Source: Paraburkholderia phytofirmans OLGA172 (GTDB taxonomy: Bacteria; Pseudomonadota; Gammaproteobacteria; Burkholderiales; Burkholderiaceae). From it: a stretch of DNA of 64,000 nt. Below are positions 1 to 8,980 of this stretch, one piece after another. The notes under the pieces are model-generated. The model ran no database searches. It was not told the DNA's origin and was given only the letters and a program-made list of their open reading frames with translations. Within the stretch, counting starts at the first letter, position 1; every line of letters begins with the position of its first letter. The translations under genes and the position numbers were made by a program. The DNA is taken from assembly GCF_001634365.1 (NCBI RefSeq), contig NZ_CP014579.1, forward strand, positions 248,001-312,000, in the 5' to 3' direction.

Positions 1-329
1 CTCATGCCAGGTGGGGCGGCTCAGGTAGCCTGCGTGCAGTTTTCGAATGATCCCGCTCTTCCCGGGCCGGAGCGACCGCGCCTCGGTCACTTCCGTCCGT
101 GCGCAGATCCTACATGCCGCTTGCGCCAAGATGCAAACGCATCCGGAAGCGTTCACGGACGACAGAGATGCACCCCGGCCCGCCATGCGCCAGCGCTCGA
201 GCCATTGCCGAACGCCGGCCCTGTTTTTGTTAGTACAGACATCTCGGTCTGCGATTGACGGGGGAGATCGTCTCCTCCGCGTTCCGTCTCGGGCTCTTAC
301 GGAACGCTCGAGTAACCGATGTTCGGTTA
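1..329. other. No gene seen at left edge
   Basis: The short open frames here overlap in several frames and none has a convincing start or family resemblance. I see no gene. The stretch lies downstream of the minus-strand dehydrogenase that ends at 330. Confidence 0.5.
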
Positions 330-331
330 CT
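311..331. terminator. 9-bp inverted repeat at the end of the first SDR gene
   Basis: AGTAACCGA, a 3-nt loop (TGT), then TCGGTTACT form a perfect 9-bp inverted repeat overlapping the stop codon of the minus-strand dehydrogenase. No T-tract follows on either strand, so it may be a weak or factor-dependent terminator, or a protein-binding palindrome. Confidence 0.4.
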
Positions 332-1115
332 AATCGAGAATCCTCGATGCGAGAAGGCCACCGTCAGCCAGCACGTTGGCGCCGACGACCCATGCGCTAT
401 CCGTTGTCAACAGGAACGCGATAACCGGGGCAATGTCTTCTGGGCGCCCAACGCCACCCGCGCGGTGGATGGCGTCCTCTACATTTGCTGAGCCGAGGGT
501 CGTGCGGAAATCATTAAGGATCGGCGTGTCAGTCGGACCCGGGCTTACACAGTTCATCCGGATTCCCGTCGCGCGGCGCAGCGTGACTGCACGGCCCATC
601 GTCCAGACGATGAGCGCTTCCTTAAAGTACGGATAGGCTTGCGCGTCTGAAACCGGGTTGCTCTCGAGCCAGCGCAAGCCGTCCGTGAAGCTCGCGGTGC
701 TTCCGAGGTCGACGTGAATCTTTTGCCTTTCTCGCCAGTTTTGCCCAGCCGTGGACGCGACGTTGACAATAGAGCCTCCCTTCACCATCTTCGGAATCAC
801 GGCTTCAGTTAGCTGCCTCAGCCCGAGGTAGTTGATTCGCGCGACCCGGTCGGATCCAACGGTCCCCGGGACGCCGGCTACGTTGCACAACCCGGTCAGC
901 GTGTCGGGCAGTTGTTGGGCCGCAGCATTGATTGAATCCGGGTCAGCCAGGTCAATCTGAACGAACTGGGCAACAGGAAAGTCCGGCTTGTTTCTGTCCA
1001 GCGCGATAACGCTTGCGCCACGCGAGCTTAGCAGACGTGCCGTTTCAGCGCCGATGCCGGATGCGGCTCCTGTAATAGCGACAGTCATTGTCGCTGCGGA
1101 TGATGGAGTTGCCAT
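330..1115 (-). CDS. Short-chain dehydrogenase, coniferyl-alcohol/3-alpha-hydroxysteroid dehydrogenase-like
   Basis: This is a 261-aa NAD(P)-dependent SDR expected to interconvert an alcohol and a ketone or aldehyde in the cytoplasm. The Rossmann motif TGAASGIG lies near residues 15-22. The usual NNAG is NVAG, and the YxxxK catalytic motif appears as YPYFK followed by EALIVWTM. The short N-terminal half and that motif resemble the 3-alpha-HSD/coniferyl-alcohol dehydrogenase group rather than FabG. It is transcribed away from the 1558-3254 gene group, so the space between may hold a divergent promoter. Family assignment is secure; the substrate is inferred only as aromatic or steroid-like from the surrounding catabolic genes. 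Confidence 0.85.
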   Translation of the reverse strand: MATPSSAATMTVAITGAASGIGAETARLLSSRGASVIALDRNKPDFPVAQFVQIDLADPDSINAAAQQLPDTLTGLCNVAGVPGTVGSDRVARINYLGLRQLTEAVIPKMVKGGSIVNVASTAGQNWRERQKIHVDLGSTASFTDGLRWLESNPVSDAQAYPYFKEALIVWTMGRAVTLRRATGIRMNCVSPGPTDTPILNDFRTTLGSANVEDAIHRAGGVGRPEDIAPVIAFLLTTDSAWVVGANVLADGGLLASRILD

Positions 1116-1557
1116 ATTTTCCTCTGAGTAAGGCGTAATCGGGTCGACAAATCAGGAGTCGGTCGACAGGTAGCTGGACCTGCGCCTCCGAACGAGATAC
1201 GTCGTCTCCGGGTTGAACGTTAGTTTTGGGGGTTATATGTAGAGCAGCAGTCAATGCGGGTCGCGCGCGGCACCGCTCAGAACCTTACTGGTGAACCGGA
1301 TTGTTCGCTCAAGCAATCGCACAAATCCACACACTTTCATTGATAGGAAACTTTCGACGGTATTTATGGGATTGGTGGGTGGTCGGGGGGGCGGGGACGC
1401 TTGGGAGGCGTTTCAAGCCACCGAAACATATAGATGGGACTTATTGTCTGGAATAAGGCGAAACAATGGTTTCAGTTCGATGGGGACTCTAGAATCCAAT
1501 GGCATCGTCGACGATGTAGGTCGACGAATTGACTATTTGTTTAAACCGGAGACAGCA
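1116..1557. other. Divergent intergenic region
   Basis: The long plus-strand frame extends upstream to 1291, but its first 89 residues are low in family resemblance. The conserved domain starts at 1558. The stretch is best read as a shared control region between the minus-strand SDR and the plus-strand group. I saw no clear operator. Confidence 0.4.
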
Positions 1558-2025
1558 ATGATTAGCGTGAGTCGCAAGCTGGAAGTCAATCCCGCCGATG
1601 GTTCAGCGGGCATCAAGTTGAATCGTCAACAGGTTTGGGTCGGATTGGTACGCAAGGCGGAAAACGCAGTGCCGTACGTAGAGGCGATCACCAGTTGCGT
1701 AGTGGTGCAGCAGCAGCCTGAGCGGCTGATTCGCGAAGTTGTCCTGCACGGCGAGACTCTGCAAGAACTCATCTTGTTCTTCCCGGAAGAGCGCGTCGAA
1801 TTCGTGCGCCTGTCAGGTCAGGCAAAGGGATTGATCAAGAATATCATCGAAGAAGACCCAGATGGAACGCTGCACTTGCGCTTCACCTTCGACATGGTGC
1901 TTGAAGGCGTGGAACCCGGCAGTGAGAAAGAGAAGGAGTTTGCTGCGGGCATGGAGGCGGCCTATCTGGACGCTGTACGAACGACGCTGCGCCGTATCCG
2001 CGACGAAGCCGTCGCACAGGCGTGA
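1558..2025 (+). CDS. AtaL-like SRPBCC protein (DUF1857)
   Basis: The 155-aa product matches the AtaL-like/DUF1857 pattern. It has an N-terminal LNRQQVWVGLVRKAE segment, a central strand-rich part with REVVLHGE, and a C-terminal LRFTFDMVLEG followed by a charged helix. SRPBCC folds enclose a hydrophobic pocket and are found in aromatic polyketide and catabolic clusters, but no reaction is established for this subgroup. I chose the ATG at 1558 over the upstream in-frame start at 1291 because homology begins there and GGAGAC lies 6 nt before it. The gene is followed closely by an NTF2-like gene and an SDR, probably one operon. Confidence 0.7.
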   Translation: MISVSRKLEVNPADGSAGIKLNRQQVWVGLVRKAENAVPYVEAITSCVVVQQQPERLIREVVLHGETLQELILFFPEERVEFVRLSGQAKGLIKNIIEEDPDGTLHLRFTFDMVLEGVEPGSEKEKEFAAGMEAAYLDAVRTTLRRIRDEAVAQA

Positions 2026-2082
2026 TATTGGCGAGCCGGAAGTAGGGTAATCAGCTATACATCTGAAGAATTGGAGACTCGC

Positions 2083-2475
2083 ATGTCACGAAACGTTGAA
2101 CCCATGTTTTCGAAAATCGATGCGATGGACGTCGAAGGCTTTTTGTCGAACCTTGCAGAAAACGTTACTTTCCAGTTTGGCAACGCGCCTGCGCTCGTCG
2201 GACGGGCCGCAGTGAGAGAAGGGGTGGTGGCCTTCTTTTCCAGTATCGCAGCACTGCGTCATGAGATGACGGGAAAGTGGGAAGCCGACGACATCACGAT
2301 CGTGCGCTTCATGACTTATTACACGCGTCATGACCGCATTGAGGTCGAGGTTCCGTGCGCGGTCATCCTGCATCACGCCGAGGACACGCTGATCGACGAC
2401 TACCGAATCTACATCGACCTTGCACCTGTGTTCGCACCGCAACTCCGTGATAAGCCGGCCGCTGCAACTCACTAA
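2083..2475 (+). CDS. NTF2-like / SnoaL-type small protein
   Basis: The 130-aa protein has the cone-shaped NTF2-like pattern. There is an N-terminal helix with MFSKIDAMDVEGFLSNLAEN, then a strand pair VTFQFGNAPALVGRAAV, then a strand-rich end reading LIDDYRIYIDLAPVF. Members act as cyclases, isomerases or small-molecule binding proteins; no active-site triad can be assigned here. GGAG sits 8 nt before the ATG at 2083, which is preferred to the TTG at 2071. It lies 11 nt before the next SDR, so the two are probably co-transcribed. Confidence 0.75.
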   Translation: MSRNVEPMFSKIDAMDVEGFLSNLAENVTFQFGNAPALVGRAAVREGVVAFFSSIAALRHEMTGKWEADDITIVRFMTYYTRHDRIEVEVPCAVILHHAEDTLIDDYRIYIDLAPVFAPQLRDKPAAATH

Positions 2476-2486
2476 CGGGGGCGCAC

Positions 2487-3254
2487 ATGGACAAGCTACT
2501 CGACGGGAAGGTAGTAATCGTCACGGGGGCGGGACGCGGGATCGGTCGCGCGGCTGCGTACGCGCTTGCCGACGCAGGTGCGTCGCTGGCTCTTGCTGAT
2601 CTGGACGAGGATGGTGCGCGGGAGACGGCGGAGCATGCGCAGCATCTGGGCGTGAAGACTATCGTTGTCAAGACGAATGTCGCTCAGGAGCAGGATGTCG
2701 CGGCACTCGTGGAGCGTACCGTTGGAGAGTTCGGGCGCCTCGACGGTGCATTCAACAACGCTGGCGTCGAGCAAAGAAATACGCCGCTCCACGAATTGTC
2801 GGAAGCGCAATGGAACATCGTTATCGACATTAATCTGAAGGGCGTCTTCTTTTGCCTCAAGCACGAGATTGCGGCCATGCTGAAGACCGGCGGCGGAGCG
2901 ATTGTAAATACGTCCTCGGGATTGGGGCGGGTGGCGATTCCGGGCGCGTCGGAATACTGCGCGTCGAAAGCAGGGGTGCTCGGTCTTACGAAGAGCGCGG
3001 CGATTGAATACGGGGCAAAGAATATTCGCGTGAACTCTATTCTCCCTGGGGTAATCCGCACGCCAATGATCGACTCGCTTGTCAGTCAACCTCAATTCGC
3101 GGACTTGCTGCCCGCTCTCGAAGCCCGTCATCCAATCGGTCGACTGGGTCAGCCGAGTGAAGTCGCGGACGTGGTGGTCTGGCTGCTTTCGGGCCGGTCG
3201 TCGTTCGTTACTGGAGGTGAGATCGCCGTGGATGGAGGGTATCTGGCGATCTAG
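2487..3254 (+). CDS. Classical short-chain dehydrogenase
   Basis: This 255-aa SDR has all classical motifs: TGAGRGIG (residues about 13-20), NNAG, a catalytic serine in NTSSGLG, and YCASK as the Tyr-Lys pair. The C-terminus ends in the usual GGEIAVDGGYL. An Asp after the second strand (LADLDEDG) suggests NAD(H) preference. It probably oxidises a hydroxyl group in the same pathway as the upstream AtaL-like and NTF2-like proteins, since the three genes are close together. Substrate unknown. Confidence 0.85.
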   Translation: MDKLLDGKVVIVTGAGRGIGRAAAYALADAGASLALADLDEDGARETAEHAQHLGVKTIVVKTNVAQEQDVAALVERTVGEFGRLDGAFNNAGVEQRNTPLHELSEAQWNIVIDINLKGVFFCLKHEIAAMLKTGGGAIVNTSSGLGRVAIPGASEYCASKAGVLGLTKSAAIEYGAKNIRVNSILPGVIRTPMIDSLVSQPQFADLLPALEARHPIGRLGQPSEVADVVVWLLSGRSSFVTGGEIAVDGGYLAI

Positions 3255-3580
3255 ACGCGTCGACGGTTACTCTCTGTAGTCAATACGTCCCGAAACCTCA
3301 CCCGCTTGAGGTTTTCGGGACGTTGCACTTCTGCCCGCGATCGCGCTTCGGGATTTGGGTCCATTCACGCGACCCAAGCGAGCTCTCGTCCGCTCGGCTT
3401 GAGCGAGACACCTACTCGGGAAGTCAGCGCGCCGCTTCCGTTTTCGGAGCACCAGCGAATGGCTGAAAGAGCATGTATGCCAAGGGCCACGTATCGCACC
3501 TTTCGTGTTAAATCAACGGTCCGAAGTATTTCTTCGCCTGTCGGCCTTTCCCACTAAACGCATATGGAATAAGCGACGCC
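3255..3580. other. Intergenic, contains a hairpin
   Basis: Apart from the hairpin at 3285-3322 I see nothing. Short frames in both directions overlap each other and show no family resemblance. Confidence 0.5.
3285..3322 (+). terminator. Probable terminator after the SDR operon
   Basis: ACGTCCCGAAACCTCA pairs with TGAGGTTTTCGGGACGT across a CCCGC loop, with one bulged T, giving a 16-bp stem. It starts 30 nt after the SDR stop codon. There is no long U-tract, so intrinsic termination would be moderate. Confidence 0.55.
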
Positions 3581-4225
3581 ATGAAAGACGCCTTACTTGC
3601 TTTGATCAGGTCGTTCTGGGGCATGCTTCTGATTCTTGGTTTTTTGCTCCTTGTAGGCGGTGCTGCGAGCTCGCTGAATGTCAAAGGGACGATCTTCACG
3701 CCTGAGAACCGTTTAGCGATGTATATCGGGGCGGCTGTCTGTCTGATTGTCTCAGTCAGCGTCTATATATGGGAAAAACCAAACGGCGACAGGGGTGTGG
3801 CCAAGCCAGTTGCGGCGGACTATGACATCAAGATTCTCGATCCGAAGCCCGGAGTATCAGTGCAGGCCGTCGTCCGCGTTTTAGGTACTGTGAAAAAGCC
3901 ACTCCCGCCCGGATACCGCCTCCAGTTGGTGAGGCGCTGGGAAACCAGGCCTGATACCTACTATCCAGTACAGGTTGCTGACATTGACCCGGACGGAGAA
4001 CACTGGACAGCGGACAAGTGCTATGTCGGGGGCGACGCGGGTGACGGTCGCATCCTCGAAGCAGTGCTCGTTGGCCCAGACGCGGCCCTGCTCTTCGACA
4101 CCTGGAAAACTGGCTTCGAGGCGTTTCTCAACGCTCGCAAGAACCACGACTTTCTGTTCCCCGGAATACAGAAGTTCCCGCCGGATGCAGTGGTTTGCGC
4201 AAGGGTGAGAGTTGTGCGGGTTTGA
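3581..4225 (+). CDS. Hypothetical membrane protein
   Basis: This 214-aa protein is not recognised. Two hydrophobic segments, about residues 10-30 (WGMLLILGFLLLVGG) and 46-64 (AMYIGAAVCLIVSVSVYIW), suggest two membrane helices. About 150 residues follow that are rich in short strands (for example VVRVLGTVKKPLPPGYRLQL), resembling an immunoglobulin-like or carbohydrate-binding sandwich. The ATG at 3581 has no strong ribosome-binding site. It stands alone between the SDR group and the gentisate genes, with no evident functional link to either. Confidence 0.6.
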   Translation: MKDALLALIRSFWGMLLILGFLLLVGGAASSLNVKGTIFTPENRLAMYIGAAVCLIVSVSVYIWEKPNGDRGVAKPVAADYDIKILDPKPGVSVQAVVRVLGTVKKPLPPGYRLQLVRRWETRPDTYYPVQVADIDPDGEHWTADKCYVGGDAGDGRILEAVLVGPDAALLFDTWKTGFEAFLNARKNHDFLFPGIQKFPPDAVVCARVRVVRV

Positions 4226-4643
4226 GCGTATATGATGCCGCTGGGATGATCAGCTGTGGCTCGTCGATGGTGAACGGATAGACAGCGCTATTGAATTCAG
4301 TCTGCTCTAGCTTGTCTCTCTTCAGGTGTATTCGGAAGCGCTGACGGTAGGCGTCGAGACAACCGATATGCGCGGAGGCCTTGCGAACTCACCCATCCTT
4401 AGATGAGGTGCCGGCGACCACGACGGGCGCTTGGTGGTCGGCGGCACCGCATGGCTGGTGGGGCTGTTCGAGCGAGAGAGTTATGCGCCGGCTACATGTA
4501 AGGTGATCTCTTCCCGGAGGGTCGAGCAATAGGAGAAGAGACAGTCGCAATAGAGGCGTCGGATGATGAGACGTTGGAGCCGCAGCACCATCCTCCTTCC
4601 GGTGCGCAGAAATGGCTGGCCATTCGCCGCCACTCTGCTCACG
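4226..4643. other. Intergenic, nothing recognised
   Basis: Downstream of both flanking genes, which converge here. No conserved reading frame or clear hairpin was found. Confidence 0.45.
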
Positions 4644-5288
4644 TCATTCCGTATCTGGCTGTCGAGACGGATGAGCGTCCCGAAATGCGTCGAGGGCTTC
4701 GCAGTTCCGTTCAATCGTCGCCAACGTCGGATACTCAGCAATATCGACACCAAACCGACGAGCGTTGAAAGCTTGCGGCACAAAACAGCAATCCGCAATG
4801 GTCGGCCTATCGCTGAAACAGAAGGCGCCACGCGTCGGCGAGGTGCTCAACTGCCGCTCGAGGGCCGTCAACCCCGTGCGAAGCCAATGGGTGATCCACG
4901 TTTGCTTCTGCGTTTCGTCGAGTCCAAGCGTACCTGTCAGAAACTTGAGCACACGTAGATTGTTCAGGGGATGCATCTCGCACGCGATATATTGCGACAA
5001 CTCGCGCACAGCTGCCCGGTCTTTCGATGCGTACGGCAACAGCGGCGTTTGAGGGTGCGTTTCCTCCAGATACTCGAGGATCGCAAGCGATTGCGAGACA
5101 CGGCTCTCGCCATCGTCAAGCACCGGTACAAGGGCTTGAGGATTCAGCGAGAGGAACTCTTCCGAAAATTGTTCACCGCCATTTCGATTCAGATGGATTG
5201 GCAGATACTCATACTGGAGTCCCTTCAGGTTGCAGGCAATGCGAACCCGATACGAGGACGAGCTGCGGAAATAGTTGTATAGCTTCAT
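4644..5288 (-). CDS. nagL: Maleylpyruvate isomerase (zeta-class glutathione transferase)
   Basis: The 214-aa product is a zeta-class GST, as in maleylacetoacetate/maleylpyruvate isomerases. The N-terminal thioredoxin-like domain starts MKLYNYFRSSSSYRVRIA; the SSSSYRVR loop is the family's glutathione-binding signature. It continues with ALVPVLDDGE and QSLAILEYLEE. The C-terminal helical domain follows from about residue 90. It is predicted to isomerise maleylpyruvate to fumarylpyruvate using glutathione. The gentisate dioxygenase and fumarylpyruvate hydrolase nearby support this over tyrosine catabolism. It lies 35 nt downstream of the FAD monooxygenase on the same strand. Confidence 0.85.
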   Translation of the reverse strand: MKLYNYFRSSSSYRVRIACNLKGLQYEYLPIHLNRNGGEQFSEEFLSLNPQALVPVLDDGESRVSQSLAILEYLEETHPQTPLLPYASKDRAAVRELSQYIACEMHPLNNLRVLKFLTGTLGLDETQKQTWITHWLRTGLTALERQLSTSPTRGAFCFSDRPTIADCCFVPQAFNARRFGVDIAEYPTLATIERNCEALDAFRDAHPSRQPDTE

Positions 5289-5323
5289 TACGTGTTTGTC
5301 CTTTTATAGCGAGCCCGCGCGCT

Positions 5324-6577
5324 TCAGCCGGCCGTCTTCAGTGCATCAAGCGTGTAGCCTGCGACGGCTTTGTACTGGCTCGTGATGTCGGTCAATTCCT
5401 GCGGTGAAATCACCTCACCGATTGACTCGAACGGCTGACCGCCAGTCCTTTCATGGACTACTTGGAGGATTTTGTCGGGCGGAGCTTTGCGGTTCGTAAG
5501 CACGACAGCGTTGGTCGCCTGGCGACGCTCGTCGTCGTATGAATCCAGCGCTACTTGATTGACGCCAAATTTCTGGAATTTGGCGGTCAACACGTCAGCG
5601 TCAATGATTGCCTGGCCGGCGCCGTTGGAGCCGCGTGGAACCATCGGGTGTGCTGCATCGCCCAAAAGAGTCACTCGACCGAATGTCCAGCGCGGCAATG
5701 GGTCCTGGTCAACCATTGGGAACTCGAGCACATTGGTGGTTGCCTTGATCATCCCGGCAACATCAAGCCAGTCGAAGTTCCATTTCTCGAATGCCGGATA
5801 AAACTCCTCGAGGCGGCCTTGCCCGTTCCAGTCCCGCTTCGCGGGCTGCGGAGCATTCAGTTCCGCCACCCAGTTGACAAGCTGATTGCCGGCTTCGTCG
5901 ACGTTGTTGCGAATCGGATAGATGACCATCTTGCCCACACCCGGAACGAGTGCGCCGGCCCGTACCATCGTCGCGCCGCTGAGGAACGGCTTCCATTTCA
6001 CGGCACCCCGCCACATGTTGATACCGGAATATCGCGGAGCACCTTCATCAGGGTAGAACTGCTTTCGAATCGCCGAGTGCAGGCCGTCACACGCGACTAC
6101 CACGGAACTTCGAACGGAGCTTGCATTGCCAGCCGCGTCGACGAAGTTGCACTGTGCGCCGGCCGCATCGGACTCCGCCCCGACACACTTGCGGTCGCAG
6201 ACGATTGCATCAGCTCCAAGTCGCTCAAGGACGACTTCCATCAACGTCAGCTGGAGATCTCCTCGATGAATCGAAAATTGCGGCGTGTCGTATCCAGCGG
6301 CTGTGCCGACGGCCTCGGAATGAATCAGTTGACCATATTGATTGAAAAACGACGCTTCCTGAGTTAGCACACTCTTCGCCGCCAGGCGGTCATTGACACC
6401 GAGTCGACCAAGTACGCGCGTCGCATGGGGCAGCACGTTGATGCCTACGCCAAGTGGTTTGATCTCGGGAGCGGCTTCGTAGATTCGGCATTGAATGCCT
6501 GCTTCGTGCAGCGCAAGCGCCAAGGTGAGACCGCCAACGCCGGCGCCGATGATCAGGACGTCACAATCATTTTTCAT
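5324..6577 (-). CDS. PhzS-like FAD-dependent aromatic monooxygenase
   Basis: This 417-aa class A flavoprotein hydroxylase starts with the FAD-binding motif GAGVGGLTLALALHEAG. It has the DG motif in VVACDGLHSAIRK and the GD motif LLGDAAHPMVPRGSNGAGQA. It resembles PhzS-type enzymes more than classical salicylate or 3-hydroxybenzoate hydroxylases (GVGIN near residue 43, SIHRGDLQ, VNWVAELN). It would hydroxylate an aromatic acid with NAD(P)H and O2 to feed gentisate or a substituted gentisate to the dioxygenase across the divergent promoter. The substrate (salicylate, 3-hydroxybenzoate or a methylated relative) cannot be read from sequence. Confidence 0.85.
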   Translation of the reverse strand: MKNDCDVLIIGAGVGGLTLALALHEAGIQCRIYEAAPEIKPLGVGINVLPHATRVLGRLGVNDRLAAKSVLTQEASFFNQYGQLIHSEAVGTAAGYDTPQFSIHRGDLQLTLMEVVLERLGADAIVCDRKCVGAESDAAGAQCNFVDAAGNASSVRSSVVVACDGLHSAIRKQFYPDEGAPRYSGINMWRGAVKWKPFLSGATMVRAGALVPGVGKMVIYPIRNNVDEAGNQLVNWVAELNAPQPAKRDWNGQGRLEEFYPAFEKWNFDWLDVAGMIKATTNVLEFPMVDQDPLPRWTFGRVTLLGDAAHPMVPRGSNGAGQAIIDADVLTAKFQKFGVNQVALDSYDDERRQATNAVVLTNRKAPPDKILQVVHERTGGQPFESIGEVISPQELTDITSQYKAVAGYTLDALKTAG

Positions 6578-6624
6578 GTTTCTTCCAGGTATCCAGGGGT
6601 GGGTACGACGCCGTATAAAAATAG

Positions 6625-6636
6625 GCAGACGTCTGC
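6625..6636. promoter_or_regulatory. Palindromic operator copy 1
   Basis: GCAGACGTCTGC is a perfect 12-bp palindrome 48 bp upstream of the monooxygenase start, flanked by AAAAATAG on the left and GTATATT on the right. An identical palindrome occurs 123 bp away. It is likely the site of the module's regulator, most simply the MarR protein encoded at 9068-9592. Confidence 0.6.
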
Positions 6637-6747
6637 GTATATTCTAGTTTTCGTGTCCTGAGAATGTCAAGGATGATCGCTGCAGCTCCCAGCGGACTTG
6701 GCCTTGCGTCATACAAGAACATCTTCGCAGCGGTCGAAAAATAAATG

Positions 6748-6759
6748 GCAGACGTCTGC
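6748..6759. promoter_or_regulatory. Palindromic operator copy 2
   Basis: Second perfect copy of GCAGACGTCTGC, in the context AAATAAATG on the left and GCAATTGA on the right. Both copies sit between the divergent genes, which suggests repression of both directions or DNA looping. Confidence 0.6.
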
Positions 6760-7157
6760 GCAATTGACTATCATAGCGATAGGCGTTGCTTGAAACTGTC
6801 GGTATCTGGCGCGGTCAAGGAGCTAGGCACGGCGCCCAGGTGACTGTCTCAAAGGCGGGTTTCCGACGCGTCTTTGCGTCTTCGCGATGCATGCCAGTGC
6901 GTGCATGTTCTGCGTTGCAGCTTCATCACTGTGAATGATTAGGGTATGACCTGGGTTTCGACTGTGCAGGCCGATGTGCCTAGACGGACCAAGGGGTTGC
7001 TGCTGAACCGATGCTTGGGCATTTGCGCTCAGTACGCGTGATGACGCCAAACCCGGGGTGTCTCTGGTGTGGTGAGATTCAGTTCTACGTGGGCTAGCCA
7101 CTGCCGTACACACATCGGCGATGGGTAGGTCGGGCTTACAAATAGAGACTTTTAAAC

Positions 7158-8213
7158 ATGAATATTTCGACAGAAGTCGGCATATCCCGGAAAGCGTTCT
7201 ACGACGAAATCCGGGACATCAATCTGAGTCCGCTGTGGGAGGCTCTGCATAACCTCGTTCCGTCGAAGCCGAATGGGCAGTGCGTGCCGGAACTGTGGAA
7301 ATGGGCCGATGTAGCGCCTCACATTGAACGCGCTGGGCGGCTCATCACGGCGGAAGAGGCTGTCCGCCGGGTTTTGGTGCTGGAGAATCCGGCATTACCG
7401 GGCCAGTACAGTGTGACGAATTCCTTGTATGCGGGGCTGCAACTGATTCTCCCGGGCGAAACCGCTCCGCCACATCGGCACGTACAGAGCGCGTTGCGAT
7501 TCATTGTGGATGGCAAAGGCGCTTATACAGCGGTAGACGGCGAGCGGACCACGATGTCGCCAGGGGACTTCATCATTACACCGAGCTGGACCTGGCACGA
7601 CCACGGGAACGAGGGTATTGACGGCGACATTCAACCTGTAGTGTGGCTTGACGGGTTGGATATACCGATGGTCCGATTCTTCGACGCTGGATTCCAGGAG
7701 AGTAGCGACGAACGTTCGCAAACGGTTACGCGAGCCGAAGGAAACTCGTTTGCGAAGTTCGGTTACAACATGGCGCCGGTGAACCATCGCGTGTCCAGTG
7801 CAACATCGCCGATCTTTAGCTACCCGTATGAGCGTACGCGAGAGGCGCTTGACACGTTGTACCGCCAGCTTGAGATCGATTTGTGGCACGGGGTCAAGTT
7901 GCGATACGTCAATCCGGCAACTGGCGGCTGGCCCATGCCCACCATTGGGACATTCATGCAGTTGATCCCGAGGGGGTTCAGAACCAAGCCATTCCGCTCG
8001 ACAGATGGAGCAGTATTTTCCGTGGTCGAAGGGAAAGGTCGCGTCAAGGTCGGCGAAAAGGTCTTTGAGTTCGGCCCCAAGGACCATTTTGTGATCCCCT
8101 CCTGGCATACGTACAGTTTCGAGGCAGACGAGGAGTTGGTCTTGTTCAGCTTCTCGGATCGTCCGGTACAGGTCGCCCTGGACATCCTGCGTGAGGAACG
8201 CCTTGAGCCTTGA
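7158..8213 (+). CDS. Gentisate 1,2-dioxygenase
   Basis: The 351-aa bicupin protein cleaves gentisate to maleylpyruvate with Fe(II) and O2. The first cupin carries the metal ligands: PPHRH (His106, His108) and WTWHDHG (His147 or His149). The second cupin (about residues 260-345) has the sheet pattern GAVFSVVEGKGRVKVG but fewer histidines, as is usual in this family. Length fits the family (about 340-380 aa). It is the first gene of the plus-strand unit, and its product is the substrate of the isomerase encoded at 4644-5288. Confidence 0.92.
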   Translation: MNISTEVGISRKAFYDEIRDINLSPLWEALHNLVPSKPNGQCVPELWKWADVAPHIERAGRLITAEEAVRRVLVLENPALPGQYSVTNSLYAGLQLILPGETAPPHRHVQSALRFIVDGKGAYTAVDGERTTMSPGDFIITPSWTWHDHGNEGIDGDIQPVVWLDGLDIPMVRFFDAGFQESSDERSQTVTRAEGNSFAKFGYNMAPVNHRVSSATSPIFSYPYERTREALDTLYRQLEIDLWHGVKLRYVNPATGGWPMPTIGTFMQLIPRGFRTKPFRSTDGAVFSVVEGKGRVKVGEKVFEFGPKDHFVIPSWHTYSFEADEELVLFSFSDRPVQVALDILREERLEP

Positions 8214-8269
8214 GCGCCGGCGGCGCGCCGAACTTCGATGACTTCAGAATTTTTTCAAGCGAGCAAACA

Positions 8270-8968
8270 ATGAGCTATCTGTTTTCCCCATCCCCGACCG
8301 TTGGCATTCCTGTTCTCGGCGGCGATCAACAATTCCCCGTTCGACGTGTCTATTGTGTCGGTCGTAACTATGCCGCGCATGCTCGGGAGATGGGCTTTGA
8401 TCCTGACCGTGAACCGCCGTTCTTCTTTTGCAAGCCAGCCGACGCGGTCGTGTACGTGGCAGCGGGGGAAACAGGCTCCTTTCCCTATCCGTCAGAGACC
8501 GAGAATTGTCACTACGAGGTTGAACTCGTGGCGGCAATCGGCACCGGTGGGAAAAACATTTCTGTGGAATCTGCTCTTTCGCATGTCTATGGCTATGCGC
8601 TCGGCCTCGACATGACACGGCGTGATTTGCAGATGGAGATGCGCAAAATGGGACGTCCTTGGGATATTGGCAAGGCGTTCGATTTCTCGGCGCCGATTGG
8701 TCCGATTGTGCCTGCAGACAAGGTTGGCGACCTCGCTGAGGCGACACTCACGCTGGATGTAAACGGCGAACGCAAGCAGAAGGCTCAGATTGGCCAACTG
8801 ATTTGGTCCGTGGCGGAGACAGTCGCATACCTGTCGCGCTACTTCGAGTTGGTCCCGGGCGACCTCATTTATACTGGTACGCCCGAGGGAGTCGGTCCGG
8901 TCGTTGCCGGTGACACGATGGTTGCCGGCTTGTCGGGATTCGACGATCTGTCGGTCAAGGTCGTCTAA
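8270..8968 (+). CDS. nagK: Fumarylpyruvate hydrolase (FAH family)
   Basis: The 232-aa FAH-family hydrolase cleaves fumarylpyruvate to fumarate and pyruvate, the last step of the glutathione-dependent gentisate route. The start region VYCVGRNYAAHAREMG, the metal-binding HYEVELVAAIG (Glu83, Glu85), a downstream Asp in GYALGLDMTRRDLQ, and the end IYTGTPEGVGPV are all family signatures. The frame is open back to 8210, overlapping the dioxygenase stop, but homology and the ATG favour 8270. Co-transcription with the dioxygenase is likely. Confidence 0.88.
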   Translation: MSYLFSPSPTVGIPVLGGDQQFPVRRVYCVGRNYAAHAREMGFDPDREPPFFFCKPADAVVYVAAGETGSFPYPSETENCHYEVELVAAIGTGGKNISVESALSHVYGYALGLDMTRRDLQMEMRKMGRPWDIGKAFDFSAPIGPIVPADKVGDLAEATLTLDVNGERKQKAQIGQLIWSVAETVAYLSRYFELVPGDLIYTGTPEGVGPVVAGDTMVAGLSGFDDLSVKVV

Positions 8969-8980
8969 CGCTCCGACGGC

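Larger units (their letters stand above)
6578..7157. promoter_or_regulatory. Divergent control region of the gentisate module
   Basis: This 580-bp space separates the divergent monooxygenase and gentisate dioxygenase genes. It contains two identical 12-bp palindromes near the monooxygenase end (6625-6636 and 6748-6759), each in an A/T-rich context. The rest (6830-7110) holds short frames without family resemblance. Confidence 0.6.

Noticed and set aside
1291..1557. N-terminal extension of the AtaL-like protein
   Set aside because: In frame, but residues before 1558 do not look like the family, and a better ribosome-binding site precedes 1558.
5555..6367. 270-codon plus-strand frame opposite the FAD monooxygenase
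   Set aside because: Antisense to a gene with intact FAD motifs; no domain pattern.
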